Assembly: GCA_942492115.1 (NCBI GenBank)
Contig: CALODL010000027.1
Span: 62,001 to 126,000 of the forward strand
Reading direction: 5' to 3'
From: CALODL01 sp942492115
GTDB lineage: Bacteria; Planctomycetota; Phycisphaerae; UBA1845; CAIVHJ01
DNA: 64,000 nucleotides
Part shown: in pieces, positions 10,301-17,703 of the stretch
How the letters are laid out: each line of letters starts with the position of its first letter
How positions within the stretch are numbered: position 1 is the first letter of the stretch
Made by a program: the position numbers and the translations under genes
Notes under the pieces: model-generated
Databases searched by the model: none
Seen by the model: the letters and a program-made list of their open reading frames with translations, nothing else
Told to the model about the DNA's origin: nothing

Positions 10301-10369
10301 GAGTGCGGCGCTGAAGAGTTGCTCTAGTTTTTCGTTTTCCTGGCTGGCCACGGAGCGGTCCTGTTTCAT
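7355..10369 (-). CDS. transmembrane Ser/Thr protein kinase with C-terminal TPR repeats
   Basis: 1004 residues from the ATG at 10367-10369 (MKQDRSVASQENEKLEQLF). Kinase motifs are complete: GEGGFGTVH near 97-105, Lys120 in VALK, HRDLKPTNV at 211-219, DFG at 234-236, and GTPEYMSPDQAEMS. A transmembrane helix follows (VSVLAGTMIGIAVVAGISLA), then an array of canonical TPR units of the kinesin-light-chain type, recognisable from repeated phrases such as GRYEEAEPMHRTILEAQRRV and RRYSEAEEIYRAAYEIDRQI. The ECF sigma factor gene ends 67 bp upstream on the same strand. It is a paralogue of the kinase at 681-3776, sharing the segment IARFEAERQALALMDHPNIA. The longer frame to 10549 overlaps the sigma factor gene and is rejected. 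A sensory role of the exported TPR domain is inferred. Confidence 0.95.
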   Translation of the reverse strand: MKQDRSVASQENEKLEQLFSAALEKDTWQARDAYLSSACADDPQMRDKVEKLLRAHGDIGSFLDTPPIDPNATVEVGAPGEVSEQRIGRYRILEEIGEGGFGTVHLAEQEHPVRRKVALKIIKLGMDTKQVIARFEAERQALALMDHPNIARVLDAGATDNGRPFFVMELVRGEAITCYCDRNKMSMRERLELFLAVCQAVQHAHQKGIIHRDLKPTNVLVTLSDGRPIPKVIDFGIAKATTQRLTDKTLHTEFRQFIGTPEYMSPDQAEMSGLDVDTRTDIYSLGVLLYELLTSTTPFQSEAMRDTSYEEIRRIIREVDPPTPSVRLQTLTTTNGEVAAIAQRRRLDPQMLSRLLRGDLDWIVMKAMEKDRTRRYDTAKDLADDIERHLRHEPVLAGPPQWSYRIGKFVRRHRVSVLAGTMIGIAVVAGISLATVGLIKAQQASLRANNSAIAANIEANKSATVSKFLQDMLRSVDPSLARGREVTVRFVLDEAARKIEEGYLTAEPEVEASLRMTLGETYTALGQYGTAAEHLQVAQALLQRYAGPEAPETLLANRALASVMCVEGQFAEAEILLRETVDTMERVLGPEAPETLNTINELAISLWGPGRYEEAEPMHRTILEAQRRVLGEKHLDTLESIGNIGSVCRALGKNEEADIYLGQALELYREILGDDHPLTAEAMNNVGLLREDQRRYSEAEEIYRAAYEIDRQILGPDHPRTLIPMDNLLRVLSYQGKTAERRPLIQERLERLKRVAENSADDPLALNAYAWELLYCEVEDLRDPAAALPVAERAVELDAGRDPTMLETLAYAFSQTGNFAQAIKTQEQAISLARAGGPYDRKEMEDRRTEYLIASGDVLGVASASWADGVASMIGSSLRLDASESASLIRKAEAHIRNGAHEQAAEVLERCRNLQLRNLPPDHWQLSETNSLLGTAIAGMGDDSEAEQLLVTSYTAMVADSSAPSDKKELALHRLIDFYTVRQRFEQADQYRDSALKHAISPPE

Positions 10370-10436
10370 GGATGACGGTATCGAGTTGGCAACGCACCCG
10401 GAATCGACCTGCACGGTCCCCCGGAAGTGGTTCTGC

Positions 10437-11015
10437 TCAAGAGACGTTCGACGGAGGGGAATCATCGTCGCAGATTTTGTTATAGAGCCACGTGCGGGCG
10501 AATGTCCAGTAGCGATCAGCAGTTGCGCGCGAGATCCCCAGGATTTCACCGGCCTGTTCGACAGTCAGACCAGCGAAATAGCGTAGCTTGACGAGCTCCG
10601 CCTTGACCGGGTCCTCAGCGGCAAGGGTCTCGAGCGCTTCATCCAGCGCCACGAGATCGATCGAGTTGGGGATCACGATGATATCGGATTCGTCCAGTTC
10701 CTGGCGCTGACGACCGCCCCCATGCTTGATCCGTGCTTTCCGGCGGGCCGCCTCGACGAGGATGCGCCGCATGGCCTCGGCGGCGGCCGAGAAGAAATGT
10801 GAGCTGTTGTCCCACCGTGGTGCCGATGGCCCGAGCAGGCGCAGATAGGCCTCGTGAACCAGGGCGGTGGCTTGAAGGGTCTGGCCGGGGCGCTCCCGGG
10901 ACAGCTTGCTCGCTGCGAGGCTGCGGAGCTCCGCGTAAACGGTCGATAACAGACGGTCCATCGCGCGCTGGTCGCCCTCGTTGACCAATTCCAGAATTCG
11001 CGTCACATCACTCAC
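10437..11015 (-). CDS. ECF-type RNA polymerase sigma factor (kinase-associated family)
   Basis: 192 residues, MSDVTRILELVNEGDQRAMD at the start. Region 2 motifs (TLQATALVHEAYLRLLG and HFFSAAAEAMRRILVEAARR) and region 4 (VKLRYFAGLTVEQAGEILGI) place it in the same Sigma70_ECF group as the proteins at 3886 and 55682. It is the first gene of the set sigma factor - kinase - exported TPR protein. The 200 bp upstream (11016-11216) hold no gene and should contain its promoter, but I do not see a convincing consensus there. Confidence 0.94.
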   Translation of the reverse strand: MSDVTRILELVNEGDQRAMDRLLSTVYAELRSLAASKLSRERPGQTLQATALVHEAYLRLLGPSAPRWDNSSHFFSAAAEAMRRILVEAARRKARIKHGGGRQRQELDESDIIVIPNSIDLVALDEALETLAAEDPVKAELVKLRYFAGLTVEQAGEILGISRATADRYWTFARTWLYNKICDDDSPPSNVS

Positions 11016-11216
11016 GGCACCACGTCCCGATAGAGGCTCCGATTGCCCGTTGACCCTTCAGTCTGACACAAAGAGCGTGCGCACCGCAAGAGCTGGGGCC
11101 GAGTGGACAAGGATGCGCTGCGGCTGTTGCAGCATGCACGATACGATTCGTGATGGCGAGCGTCGAACCCTGAGCCTCGGGATGCACCTTATTGAGCCGG
11201 ACGACCACACGGCAGC

Positions 11217-11804
11217 CTAGTTCCCCGCATCGCTGATCGCCAGCAGCCGTTCGAGCAGGGCGTGAATGATTCTGGCCGTAACGCCCCAGATCTCGACCCG
11301 GTCGGTCGGATAAGTCAGCTCACGGGGGGCAAACAGCGAACTCGCTGCGCCGGAGAATCCACGGGATTGGTGGTGTTCGAGCAACGTGCTCAGTGGTAGT
11401 TCGACGACTGAAGCCACTTCGGTCGGGTTGGCCTTGAGGGGTGCTGCATGTCGCCAACGGCCTACGACTACGGCGAGCTCCTGCTGGGATTGTGTCGTTC
11501 GAAAGTGCCCGAGCAACCCGCATGTCGACACATCCCGAGGCGCGATGCCGAGTTCTTCGTGAAGTTCGCGCAGAGCAGTGTGCGTCAGGGTCGCGTCTGC
11601 CGGGTCAACACCTCCGCCGGGCAGCGCGATGTCTCCGGACCATGGATAGTCCTCGGATGCCGCCTTCTGGATGGCAAGAATGTGTGTCTCCGGCCGTTCG
11701 AACAGCAGCAGGCACACGCTGTTGAGTCGACAGTCCGACCCTTGTGGCCGAGAGGTCGGTAGGACGTCGAGTCGGGCTGCAAGGGCTGAGTAATCTAAAA
11801 TCAT
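11217..11804 (-). CDS. Nudix hydrolase, CoA pyrophosphatase-like
   Basis: 195 residues. The Nudix box spans residues 65-87: GVDPAD then A71 (where the general consensus has Glu), seven residues, then RELHEELGI with the metal-binding Glu residues at 80, 83 and 84. A departure at the first Glu, in the context PGGxxDPxDAxxxxTALRE, fits the CoA diphosphatase-type subfamily (NudL/CoAse), which cleaves CoA and its esters to phosphopantetheine and ADP. The upstream motif of that subfamily (around LLLFERPETHILAIQKA) is loosely present. The gene is monocistronic. Substrate assignment is moderate; membership of the Nudix superfamily is secure. Confidence 0.88.
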   Translation of the reverse strand: MILDYSALAARLDVLPTSRPQGSDCRLNSVCLLLFERPETHILAIQKAASEDYPWSGDIALPGGGVDPADATLTHTALRELHEELGIAPRDVSTCGLLGHFRTTQSQQELAVVVGRWRHAAPLKANPTEVASVVELPLSTLLEHHQSRGFSGAASSLFAPRELTYPTDRVEIWGVTARIIHALLERLLAISDAGN

Positions 11805-11898
11805 GGTCCGGTGCCGCGCAAGTGTGGCGTTCAGATATCCATTCTGCGGTTCGGGCGGGGCAGGTCAACTGTTGCGGAGGGCATCAGCTCCGATCGTC

Positions 11899-11932
11899 AA
11901 AAAAGCGGGCCGACGCAAGAGCGCCGGCCCGC
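11899..11932 (-). terminator. rho-independent terminator of the subtilisin-like protease gene
   Basis: Inverted repeat GCGGGCCG (11905-11912) and CGGCCCGC (11925-11932), followed on the minus strand by six T (plus-strand A 11899-11904). It lies 64 bp after the stop of the protease gene at 11996. Confidence 0.85.
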
Positions 11933-11995
11933 AGGGTGCTTCGAGCCATCGAAGCAGGGTCACACATTACCGCAGGGCGGTGATGAGGTGTTTAG

Positions 11996-14900
11996 TTATT
12001 CGACCAGTTCGAGCGAACCGATGTCCTCCGATGAGATGATGCCCAGGGTGCTCAGGTCGAGGTACATGCCGAAGGACCCCGCGGTCGAGCCACCCAGCGA
12101 TGTCGGGCTGAACTCGAGGATGTCCTCGTCCGCTGTCACCACACCCCCGATGGTCGCGTTTCCGACGATCGAGATGAGCACGTTGCCAGCGCTCGTCAGG
12201 CCAGCGGCGTCGATATCCGCAGCGCTGTTGCCGCCCATGCCGAGGTCGCTGCCGTCTACGTAGTGCGAGAAGGTGCCGGAGGTTGTGCTGCCGAGGCTGG
12301 TAGCGGCGAAGAGCATCAGGTCTTCGTCGGCGCCATTGCTGCCCGTGCCTGAGAAGCCGCCGGTCGACGACACGATCAGGGAACCATCTGCCGCCAGGGC
12401 AATGCTGTCTATATCTTCACCATTGCTGGTCAGGCCGACGTCGCTACCATCGAAATACATCGAAAATGATCCGGACGTCGTCGCGCCCAGCGAGGTGGGC
12501 GCGAAGGCAACGATGTCGGAATCGTCGACACTCATGCCTCCGACAGTGCCCGCCGCGGTAAACGTCATCAGGATGTCGCCCGAGGGCAGTACGGCCATAC
12601 CGCTGATCTCGAGTGAGCCGAGGCCGACGTCGCTACCGTCGAATACCAGCGACCAGGTGCCTCCGGCGATGTCGTAGGCGACGATGTCCTCGTCGGCCAC
12701 GGTTCCAACGCCCGGGATCGCGGTGTTACTGCGGAAGGACATCCACAGCTCGGCGGGACCTCCGCCGCCGCAACTGTCGGTCCCTTCGTCACACGTTTCG
12801 CCGCCACACGGATCTGATCCGGTGACGCAGTCGCTGAGCGAATCACAGGTCTCGGTTCCATTGCAGAACAACCCGTCATCGCACAGCCCGTTGCTCGGGA
12901 TGTTATCACAGGAATCGGTCCCTTCGTTGCATGAATCGATCGTGCACCCGACGCCGTCGTTGCAATCTATGCTGGTCCCGGACTGGCACGAACCAGCGAC
13001 GCACGTCTCGGTTCCGCTGCAATACAGCCCATCATCACAGTCGCCATCGGTGACGCAATTGACGCATGTATCCGCATCCTCGTCACATGACTGTCCCGGA
13101 CAGGGGTCACTGCCGGACTGACAATCTGATACGGCGTTACACGTTTCCGCGCCATTACAGAACAGGCCATCATCGCACATCGAATCGTTGGCGATGTTGT
13201 CACACGTGTCCGTACTCTCGTTACATGAATCATCCGTGCAACCAATGCCGTCGTTGCAGTTCACGGCGGAGCCGTTCGCGCACCCCGTACTTGCATTGCA
13301 CACTTCCGCACCATTGCAGAACTCGCCGTCCGAGCACGCGGCATGGTTCGGCGAGTGGTCACACGAATCGGTGGCCTCGTTGCACGAGTCAGTCGTGCAC
13401 GCGATGAGATCGTCACAGTCTGGCGATGTGCCGGATTCGCAGCCAATGGACGCATTGCACGTTTCACTGCCGTTGCACCATTGGCCGTCATCACAACTGG
13501 CGTTATTGGGATTGTGATCACACGAATCGGTACCTTCATTGCAAGAGTCGGCCGTGCAGGCGATGCCGTCACTGCAGTTGACCGGAGTACCTGCCGCGCA
13601 AGATCCCGCGTTGCACGTTTCGGCGCCATTGCAGTACGCGCCATCATTACAATCGTCGTCGATCACGCAATCCGGTGTACTGAGGTCAACCGTGATGTCA
13701 TCGATGGTGATGTCGCCTGCCCAACTGCTTCCACGGGTACCTACGAACCGTATGGTGACCGTCTCGCCGGTATGAGCACTCAAATCAACCGTGGCTTCTG
13801 ACCAGAAATTGCCCTGGTTTCCGCTCAGAGTCCATACAGTGGTCCACGTCGAGCAATCCGTTGAAACCTCGACGTCCAGCGTTCCTATTGCACTGCCGTA
13901 CATGTGATACCAGAAGGACAGGTCGGCAGCGCCGGCGGTGAGGTCCATGCATGGGCCCTCGAGAATTGCCGTATCACCGGCAACGCGTGGGCTTGACGTT
14001 TCAGTGTACATGTACCAGCCGGATCCGGTGGTGTGGTCGCCGGACGGTCCGGTGTTGCTCGATGGCGTACCACCACTGTCGCGCGACCAGTCGAAGTCGT
14101 CGCCACCCACGTTTGACCACAGACCCAGCCCAGACTCGAAGTCCTCCGAGAAGGGAAAGGACGATACGCTCGCCGGGCAGGCGCTCGCACTCGAGCATAC
14201 GTTTCCGGAACAGGTGTCGTTCGTGCAGCCATTGCCGTCATCGCAGTCACCATCGGTGATACACTCGCACGAGCCATTGTCCACAAACACACATGAGCCT
14301 GAGTCACACGAATCATTCGTGCAGCTGCTGCCATCGTTGCAATCGCTGTTGACGGTGCACTGCGGTCCGAGCAGAGCCAGCGTATTGAGTACGTCAATGC
14401 GACCGTAGCCGTAGGCGCGATCAAATCCGGCCGGGCCCATATCGATGGCACCGTCCCGGATGACCTGTCGTACTTGAGCGGGCGTCAGGCTCGGATCGAC
14501 TTGAAGCACGAGAGCGGCAAGTCCTGCAACGGTTGGGCAAGACATGCTGGTGCCACTTTGTCCGGCGATCGAGGAGCCACCCGCGGCATTGCTCGCTGAC
14601 CAGATGTTGGCGCCTGGTGCGGTGACGTCCAGGAAGTCACTTTCGTTACTGAAGCAACCGACCTCGTCGGTTTGAGGTGCCGTGTCAGTGCAGATCCCCC
14701 AGTTCCAGTTCGTAGTGGGATCTTCGCAAGTGGGGTAGTTGTTCTTCCACGTCATTCCGACGGCAATGACATCTCCGCCGCAGGCGGGCGAACCCATGGA
14801 GTTGCTGTTGTTCTCATTGCCCGACGCCGCGATCGCTACGACACCGTTGGCCGCCGCGTTGTTTGCGGCAACTGCCCAGCTGTGCGAGCACAGTCCACCG

Positions 14901-15799
14901 AAGTTGCCCGTTCCGATACTCATGCTGATGATATCTGCGCGCCCACCGGATGCTGTCTGATCGGCACAGTGGTCGATGCCGGCAATGATGTCACTGTCGA
15001 ACCCGCCGCCTGCCGAGTTGAGCACCTTTGCTCCAATCAGCGTTGCGTTTGGTGCGACGCCCTGAATAGGGACCGAGCCGGTTCCACAGGGGTCCCAACT
15101 GAGCCCGAGGCCGCCGGCGGCGATCCCGGCACAGTGTGAGCCATGCCCGTTGTCGTCGTCCGGGTTGCTGTCGTTGTTGTAGAAATCGTAGCTGGCCGAT
15201 GCATCGATGCGGGTGGAGTACATGATGTGGTCCATGTCGATACCGGTGTCGACGATGCAGACGCGAACACCCGTACCGTCGGCAGTGTAACCAGCACCAC
15301 TGATCTGGCTGCTCAGCCCACGAATCAGTGGTATGCTGTCATGAAGCTTGACGACGTTGGGGTGGTACTGATCAATTTCTACCTTCCACACACCGGGGAG
15401 AGCACGCAAGGCTTCGACTTGGTTTTCAGGGATTTCACGCAAGTTCATGACATTGGGCATGGCCACGCCGTATTCATGCTTGACGGTACCCTTGTGTTGC
15501 TTCGTAAAGCTGCGGATTCCTGGACGGCTGTCGATACCGTTGACTGCGGGGTCTTCGAAGTAGACCAATACACTGACCAGCCCTCGGGAGCGGGCTTCAG
15601 CGATGGGATGGCCAGCCTGCTGGGCCTGGATTTCTGCAGCCGTCAGTGGCTTGGGGTGGGTGGCACGTTCGTGGGCGGCATCGGTGGCGGCCCAGTCGGT
15701 ACTGAGCTCGAAGGATTCCTGGGCCAATGTTGCGGAAGTCCATCCAGCAAAACAAATCACCAGAACACAACGCTGGACGGTCGTAGGGACTGAGCTCAT
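11996..15799 (-). CDS. secreted subtilisin-like (S8) serine protease with Cys-rich repeats and a C-terminal repeat domain
   Basis: 1267 residues; ATG at 15797-15799 with a strong AAGGAGGAG. A signal peptide (residues 1-26, ending TLAQ) is followed by an inhibitor-like propeptide region (70-150). The S8 catalytic triad is intact: Asp184 in VCIVDTGIDMDH, His219 in DNGHGSHCAG, Ser418 in GTSMSCPTVAG. Residues of about 483-545 are Cys-rich. A MAM/jelly-roll-like domain follows (FSEDFESGLGLWSNVGGDDF to about 685). A block of Cys-rich repeats of the type CDDGLFCNGAETC ... CNDGVGCTIDSC runs to about 1010. The final 250 residues contain four propeller-like repeats with phrases such as DEDIVAYDIAGGTW and DSDIVAFAPTSLG. 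It is probably an extracellular or envelope-anchored protease. No IPTL or PEP-CTERM tail is present. Transcription ends at the hairpin at 11899-11932. Confidence 0.96.
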   Translation of the reverse strand: MSSVPTTVQRCVLVICFAGWTSATLAQESFELSTDWAATDAAHERATHPKPLTAAEIQAQQAGHPIAEARSRGLVSVLVYFEDPAVNGIDSRPGIRSFTKQHKGTVKHEYGVAMPNVMNLREIPENQVEALRALPGVWKVEIDQYHPNVVKLHDSIPLIRGLSSQISGAGYTADGTGVRVCIVDTGIDMDHIMYSTRIDASASYDFYNNDSNPDDDNGHGSHCAGIAAGGLGLSWDPCGTGSVPIQGVAPNATLIGAKVLNSAGGGFDSDIIAGIDHCADQTASGGRADIISMSIGTGNFGGLCSHSWAVAANNAAANGVVAIAASGNENNSNSMGSPACGGDVIAVGMTWKNNYPTCEDPTTNWNWGICTDTAPQTDEVGCFSNESDFLDVTAPGANIWSASNAAGGSSIAGQSGTSMSCPTVAGLAALVLQVDPSLTPAQVRQVIRDGAIDMGPAGFDRAYGYGRIDVLNTLALLGPQCTVNSDCNDGSSCTNDSCDSGSCVFVDNGSCECITDGDCDDGNGCTNDTCSGNVCSSASACPASVSSFPFSEDFESGLGLWSNVGGDDFDWSRDSGGTPSSNTGPSGDHTTGSGWYMYTETSSPRVAGDTAILEGPCMDLTAGAADLSFWYHMYGSAIGTLDVEVSTDCSTWTTVWTLSGNQGNFWSEATVDLSAHTGETVTIRFVGTRGSSWAGDITIDDITVDLSTPDCVIDDDCNDGAYCNGAETCNAGSCAAGTPVNCSDGIACTADSCNEGTDSCDHNPNNASCDDGQWCNGSETCNASIGCESGTSPDCDDLIACTTDSCNEATDSCDHSPNHAACSDGEFCNGAEVCNASTGCANGSAVNCNDGIGCTDDSCNESTDTCDNIANDSMCDDGLFCNGAETCNAVSDCQSGSDPCPGQSCDEDADTCVNCVTDGDCDDGLYCSGTETCVAGSCQSGTSIDCNDGVGCTIDSCNEGTDSCDNIPSNGLCDDGLFCNGTETCDSLSDCVTGSDPCGGETCDEGTDSCGGGGPAELWMSFRSNTAIPGVGTVADEDIVAYDIAGGTWSLVFDGSDVGLGSLEISGMAVLPSGDILMTFTAAGTVGGMSVDDSDIVAFAPTSLGATTSGSFSMYFDGSDVGLTSNGEDIDSIALAADGSLIVSSTGGFSGTGSNGADEDLMLFAATSLGSTTSGTFSHYVDGSDLGMGGNSAADIDAAGLTSAGNVLISIVGNATIGGVVTADEDILEFSPTSLGGSTAGSFGMYLDLSTLGIISSEDIGSLELVE
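12780..13680 (-). repeat. Cys-rich coding repeats within the S8 protease
   Basis: Five degenerate protein repeats of about 57 residues, each with a CxDGxxCNGxExCN-type unit followed by a DCxDxxxCTxDSCNExTDSCDxxPN-type unit. Similarity persists at DNA level. Spacing of cysteines is strict while other residues vary, as in secreted disulfide-rich modules. This is a protein repeat, not a CRISPR or satellite. Confidence 0.8.
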
Positions 15800-16421
15800 C
15801 TACACTCCTCCTTCTGTGGGCCACCCGGCCCTGCTGAAATGTGATTCGATGACGTGCTGAACGTGCTCAATGGAAAGGAAGAATCTGCGACCTGATGAGC
15901 ACGGTTCTAATGAAAAGACTAACCTTTTTGGCGCAGCGACTCAACCTGCAGGCGCCAGTCTGAAGCCCTTTGGGCTGGAAGCGGTTAGTCTGCAGCCTGG
16001 GTTGAACCAGTCTGACCGACGGCGACATCTTTGTTGGTCGGGCCTTGGATTACACAAAAGGAGTAGCGCTAGGAGTGGTTTGCAGTGACGTGCGGCAGGC
16101 GCGGCAGTGTTGTTGGTCGTACTTGTGTGGCACAAGCCGGGGTCTCGGTGGAGGGCAACCGTTGCGTGGCCGTGTTTCCGGATATTGGCTCCAACGTTGC
16201 GCCAGCGATGTGAGACGTGAATAGCCAAATCGTGCGGTATGAGACGTCAAGCGCGCGTTTAGCCTGGGTGGCCGAGGCGCTCGGCCAGCAGGTTGCACCA
16301 AGAGACAAGCGGAGTTCGAGTTCGGGATCTTCTCGGAAGTGCCACTCCCCGGGGACACGGAAGGCACTGAAGGCATCAGCGCAATGACCCCCGGCCCTCC
16401 GTGTCCCTGAACTACAATGAC
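15800..16421. other. intergenic region without a recognisable gene
   Basis: The 622 bp upstream of the protease gene should hold its promoter. Open frames here lack family resemblance and codon character. One long-range stem is visible: GGGACACGGA at 16352-16361 pairs with TCCGTGTCCC at 16398-16407 across a 36-nt loop, with no T-run on either side. Its role is unknown. Confidence 0.5.
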
Positions 16422-16757
16422 CTACTCATCGTCCTCCCACGGCAGCGGAGCGGGACAATGTCCTGCCCGCGCAGCCATAAGTCTTTTGACTTGATCGCGC
16501 CAGCCTTCGATCTTGGTATGCGCCTGCTTGGGATCCCCCAGCGGCAGCCCGAGTGTCTTCAAACCGGAATGCAGAACGTCAATATCACAGGCCAGCAGCT
16601 GTTCAGCTGTCTGGATACCAATCTTCCACAGGCCTTGTATCGTGCCTTTGCCGACACCGTGTACTTCGAGAAGCGACACCGTCTGGCCTTCGGCATACTC
16701 GAGAACCCGGACATGGTTCAGGTACTCCTGTCTGCGGCGCTGCATTTCGGTGTTCAT
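16422..16757 (-). CDS. small helix-hairpin-helix-like protein
   Basis: 111 residues, starting MNTEMQRRRQEYLNHVRVLE, with a GAGAGGAC-type ribosome-binding site upstream. The centre (LLEVHGVGKGTIQGLWKIGI, then QTAEQLLACDIDVL) fits a helix-hairpin-helix: a VxGVGKGT turn followed by a second TAEQLL helix, as in DUF4332-like and RuvA-type domains that contact nucleic acid backbones. The tail ends in the acidic EDDE. No operon partner is next to it; a terminator lies just upstream at 16868. Function beyond possible nucleic-acid contact is unknown. Confidence 0.75.
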   Translation of the reverse strand: MNTEMQRRRQEYLNHVRVLEYAEGQTVSLLEVHGVGKGTIQGLWKIGIQTAEQLLACDIDVLHSGLKTLGLPLGDPKQAHTKIEGWRDQVKRLMAARAGHCPAPLPWEDDE

Positions 16758-16867
16758 TGGGCTGTCCTCTCAACTCGTCTTTTCTGCCAGCACCTTCTGC
16801 CGGCGCGGACCCCAAGCGACTGCCATTTCGATGGCGTTTCTTGAATCACTGGAACACTCAGGGCAAT

Positions 16868-16899
16868 AAAAAAAGCCAGGCGACCTGAGGTCGCCTGGC
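16868..16899 (-). terminator. rho-independent terminator of element A
   Basis: A perfect 11-bp stem, GCCAGGCGACC (16875-16885) and its complement (16889-16899), with a 3-nt loop and, on the minus strand, seven T (plus-strand A 16868-16874). It is the first terminator after the tRNA cluster and probably ends the tRNA operon. Confidence 0.9.
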
Positions 16900-16925
16900 T
16901 TGGTTTACTGAATCGCTTTGTTCTT

Positions 16926-17009
16926 CTAGGCGATACGCAACCTCCCCAAACGACCTTGCGGGTCGTTGATCTGCTTGGCAAATCGACATGAGGTTAGTAC
17001 GTAATGCAT
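16926..17009 (-). CDS. possible 27-residue peptide, element A
   Basis: ATG at 17007-17009 and TAG at 16926-16928. The peptide ends in INDPQGRLGRLRIA. The ORF in element B (17704-17793) ends in QSDPRDYLGRVRSA, so the two share DPxxxLGRxRxA at the stop codon. The similarity could equally come from conserved RNA, since the shared stretch contains the hairpin and the GGGGAGG box. No clear ribosome-binding site is visible. Confidence 0.3.
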   Translation of the reverse strand: MHYVLTSCRFAKQINDPQGRLGRLRIA

Positions 17010-17103
17010 GACGAATGAAATATAAGACACAGAATCCCATAAGGCAAACGAAATCTGGCCGAAAAAGCCTGTTAAACACGAGGTCCGCTAACAACTGTAT
17101 TTA

Positions 17104-17174
17104 ATGCCCCGGGAGGATTCGAACCTCCACCGGCTGAATCAAAGTCAGCTGTGCTGCCATTGCACTACGGGGCA
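17104..17174 (-). tRNA. tRNA-Gln (anticodon TTG)
   Basis: Reverse complement folds as a standard cloverleaf: acceptor TGCCCCG/CGGGGCA, anticodon arm GCTGA-CTTTGAT-TCAGC with anticodon TTG, and T arm GGAGG-TTCGAAT-CCTCC. It is the last tRNA of the cluster. CCA is not encoded. Position 73 reads T, which is unusual for Gln. Confidence 0.92.
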
Positions 17175-17222
17175 GGCACCGACTTGGCGGAGTGGCCAGC
17201 CCACACTGGTATCGCGATCCAA

Positions 17223-17296
17223 TCGGAGTGGTAGGATTCGAACCTACGGCCTCCTGGTCCCAAGCCAGGCGCGCTGCCCAACTGCGCTACACTCCG
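17223..17296 (-). tRNA. tRNA-Pro (anticodon TGG)
   Basis: Acceptor CGGAGTG/CACTCCG, D arm GCGC/GCGC, anticodon arm CCTGG-CTTGGGA-CCAGG with anticodon TGG, T arm GTAGG-TTCGAAT-CCTAC. All stems are fully paired. Confidence 0.95.
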
Positions 17297-17299
17297 TAA

Positions 17300-17386
17300 C
17301 GGAAGACGGAGGACTCGAACCCCGAGCACATACGTGCTCCACTTGTTTTCAAGACTGGGTCCGCCCCGCGGGTGACGTCATCTTCC
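17300..17386 (-). tRNA. class II tRNA, apparently tRNA-Ser (anticodon TGA), with an irregular anticodon arm
   Basis: 87 nt. The acceptor stem (GGAAGATG with CGTCTTCC), G at position 73, a long variable arm (AGCAC-GTAT-GTGCT pairing) and T loop TTCGAGT mark a Ser-type class II tRNA. The sequence CCAGT-CTTGAAA-AC would give anticodon TGA with a perfect stem if followed by TGG, but three extra bases (AAG) lie between AC and TGG. The alternative fold has a 4-nt loop. The acceptor can form 8 bp with a 4-bp T stem, as in tRNA-Sec or '8/4' allo-tRNAs. It could be a functional variant, a decayed gene, or a sequence error. Confidence 0.6.
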
Positions 17387-17398
17387 CGTTGTTGTAAT

Positions 17399-17470
17399 TG
17401 AGGCCAGGGGGTTTCGATCCCACCGTCTCCAGGATGAAAACCTGGTCTGCTCCCATTGCACCATGGCCCC
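17399..17470 (-). tRNA. tRNA-Glu (anticodon TTC)
   Basis: Acceptor GGGGCCA/TGGCCTC (one G-T pair), anticodon arm CCAGG-TTTTCAT-CCTGG with anticodon TTC, T loop ATCGAAA with one mismatch in the T stem. It lies between the Ser-type tRNA and tRNA-Asp. Confidence 0.9.
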
Positions 17471-17486
17471 GTAAGAATCAAGTCAT

Positions 17487-17558
17487 CGGTTCACGTGGGA
17501 ATCGAACCCAACACCTCTGCCGTGACAGGGCAGTATGCAACCACTACACCAGTGAACC
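17487..17558 (-). tRNA. tRNA-Asp (anticodon GTC)
   Basis: Acceptor GGTTCAC/GTGAACC, anticodon arm CTGCC-CTGTCAC-GGCAG with anticodon GTC, T loop TTCGATT, and the expected G at position 73. It is the first tRNA of the cluster in transcription order. Confidence 0.95.
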
Positions 17559-17645
17559 AGGTTGAACAGGTCATGTGTGCGCGCACCGTCCATGTGGGTT
17601 GTTAACCAACCGTTTGCACAAAACCGGCAACCAAAGCTAGCGCAC

Positions 17646-17678
17646 AAAAAAAGCCAGGTGATCAACGGATCACCTGGC
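17646..17678 (-). terminator. rho-independent terminator of element B
   Basis: 11-bp stem GCCAGGTGATC (17653-17663) with its complement at 17668-17678, loop AACG, and seven T on the minus strand (plus-strand A 17646-17652). It insulates the tRNA cluster from upstream transcription. Confidence 0.9.
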
Positions 17679-17703
17679 TCGAGTTCGCTGTGCAATTCAA
17701 TCG

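Larger units (their letters stand above)
16868..17010 (-). ncRNA. candidate structured short transcript A (paired with element B at 17646-17795)
   Basis: Read on the minus strand, this 143-bp element contains a perfect 7-bp hairpin AACGACC/GGTCGTT (16949-16967), immediately followed by GGGGAGG (plus 16941-16947), a short linker, and a terminator stem. Element B, 640 bp away on the other side of the tRNA cluster, has the same parts in the same order and at nearly the same spacings. The hairpin arms differ in sequence but keep their pairing. The element starts about 95 bp after tRNA-Gln, so it may be the tail of the tRNA transcript. It also encodes a 27-codon ORF, listed separately. I know no family that matches it. 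Confidence 0.5.

Noticed and set aside
12780..13680. Regular repeats that might be a CRISPR array
   Set aside because: Units are degenerate, in frame and encode conserved cysteines; no identical direct repeats with unique spacers.
16352..16407. Stem-loop as terminator or structured RNA
   Set aside because: 10-bp stem with a 36-nt loop and no T-run; nothing in the sequence supports a specific role.
17300..17386. tRNA-Sec
   Set aside because: Acceptor and D-arm resemble selC, but the candidate anticodon reads TGA, not TCA, and no sel genes are in the window.
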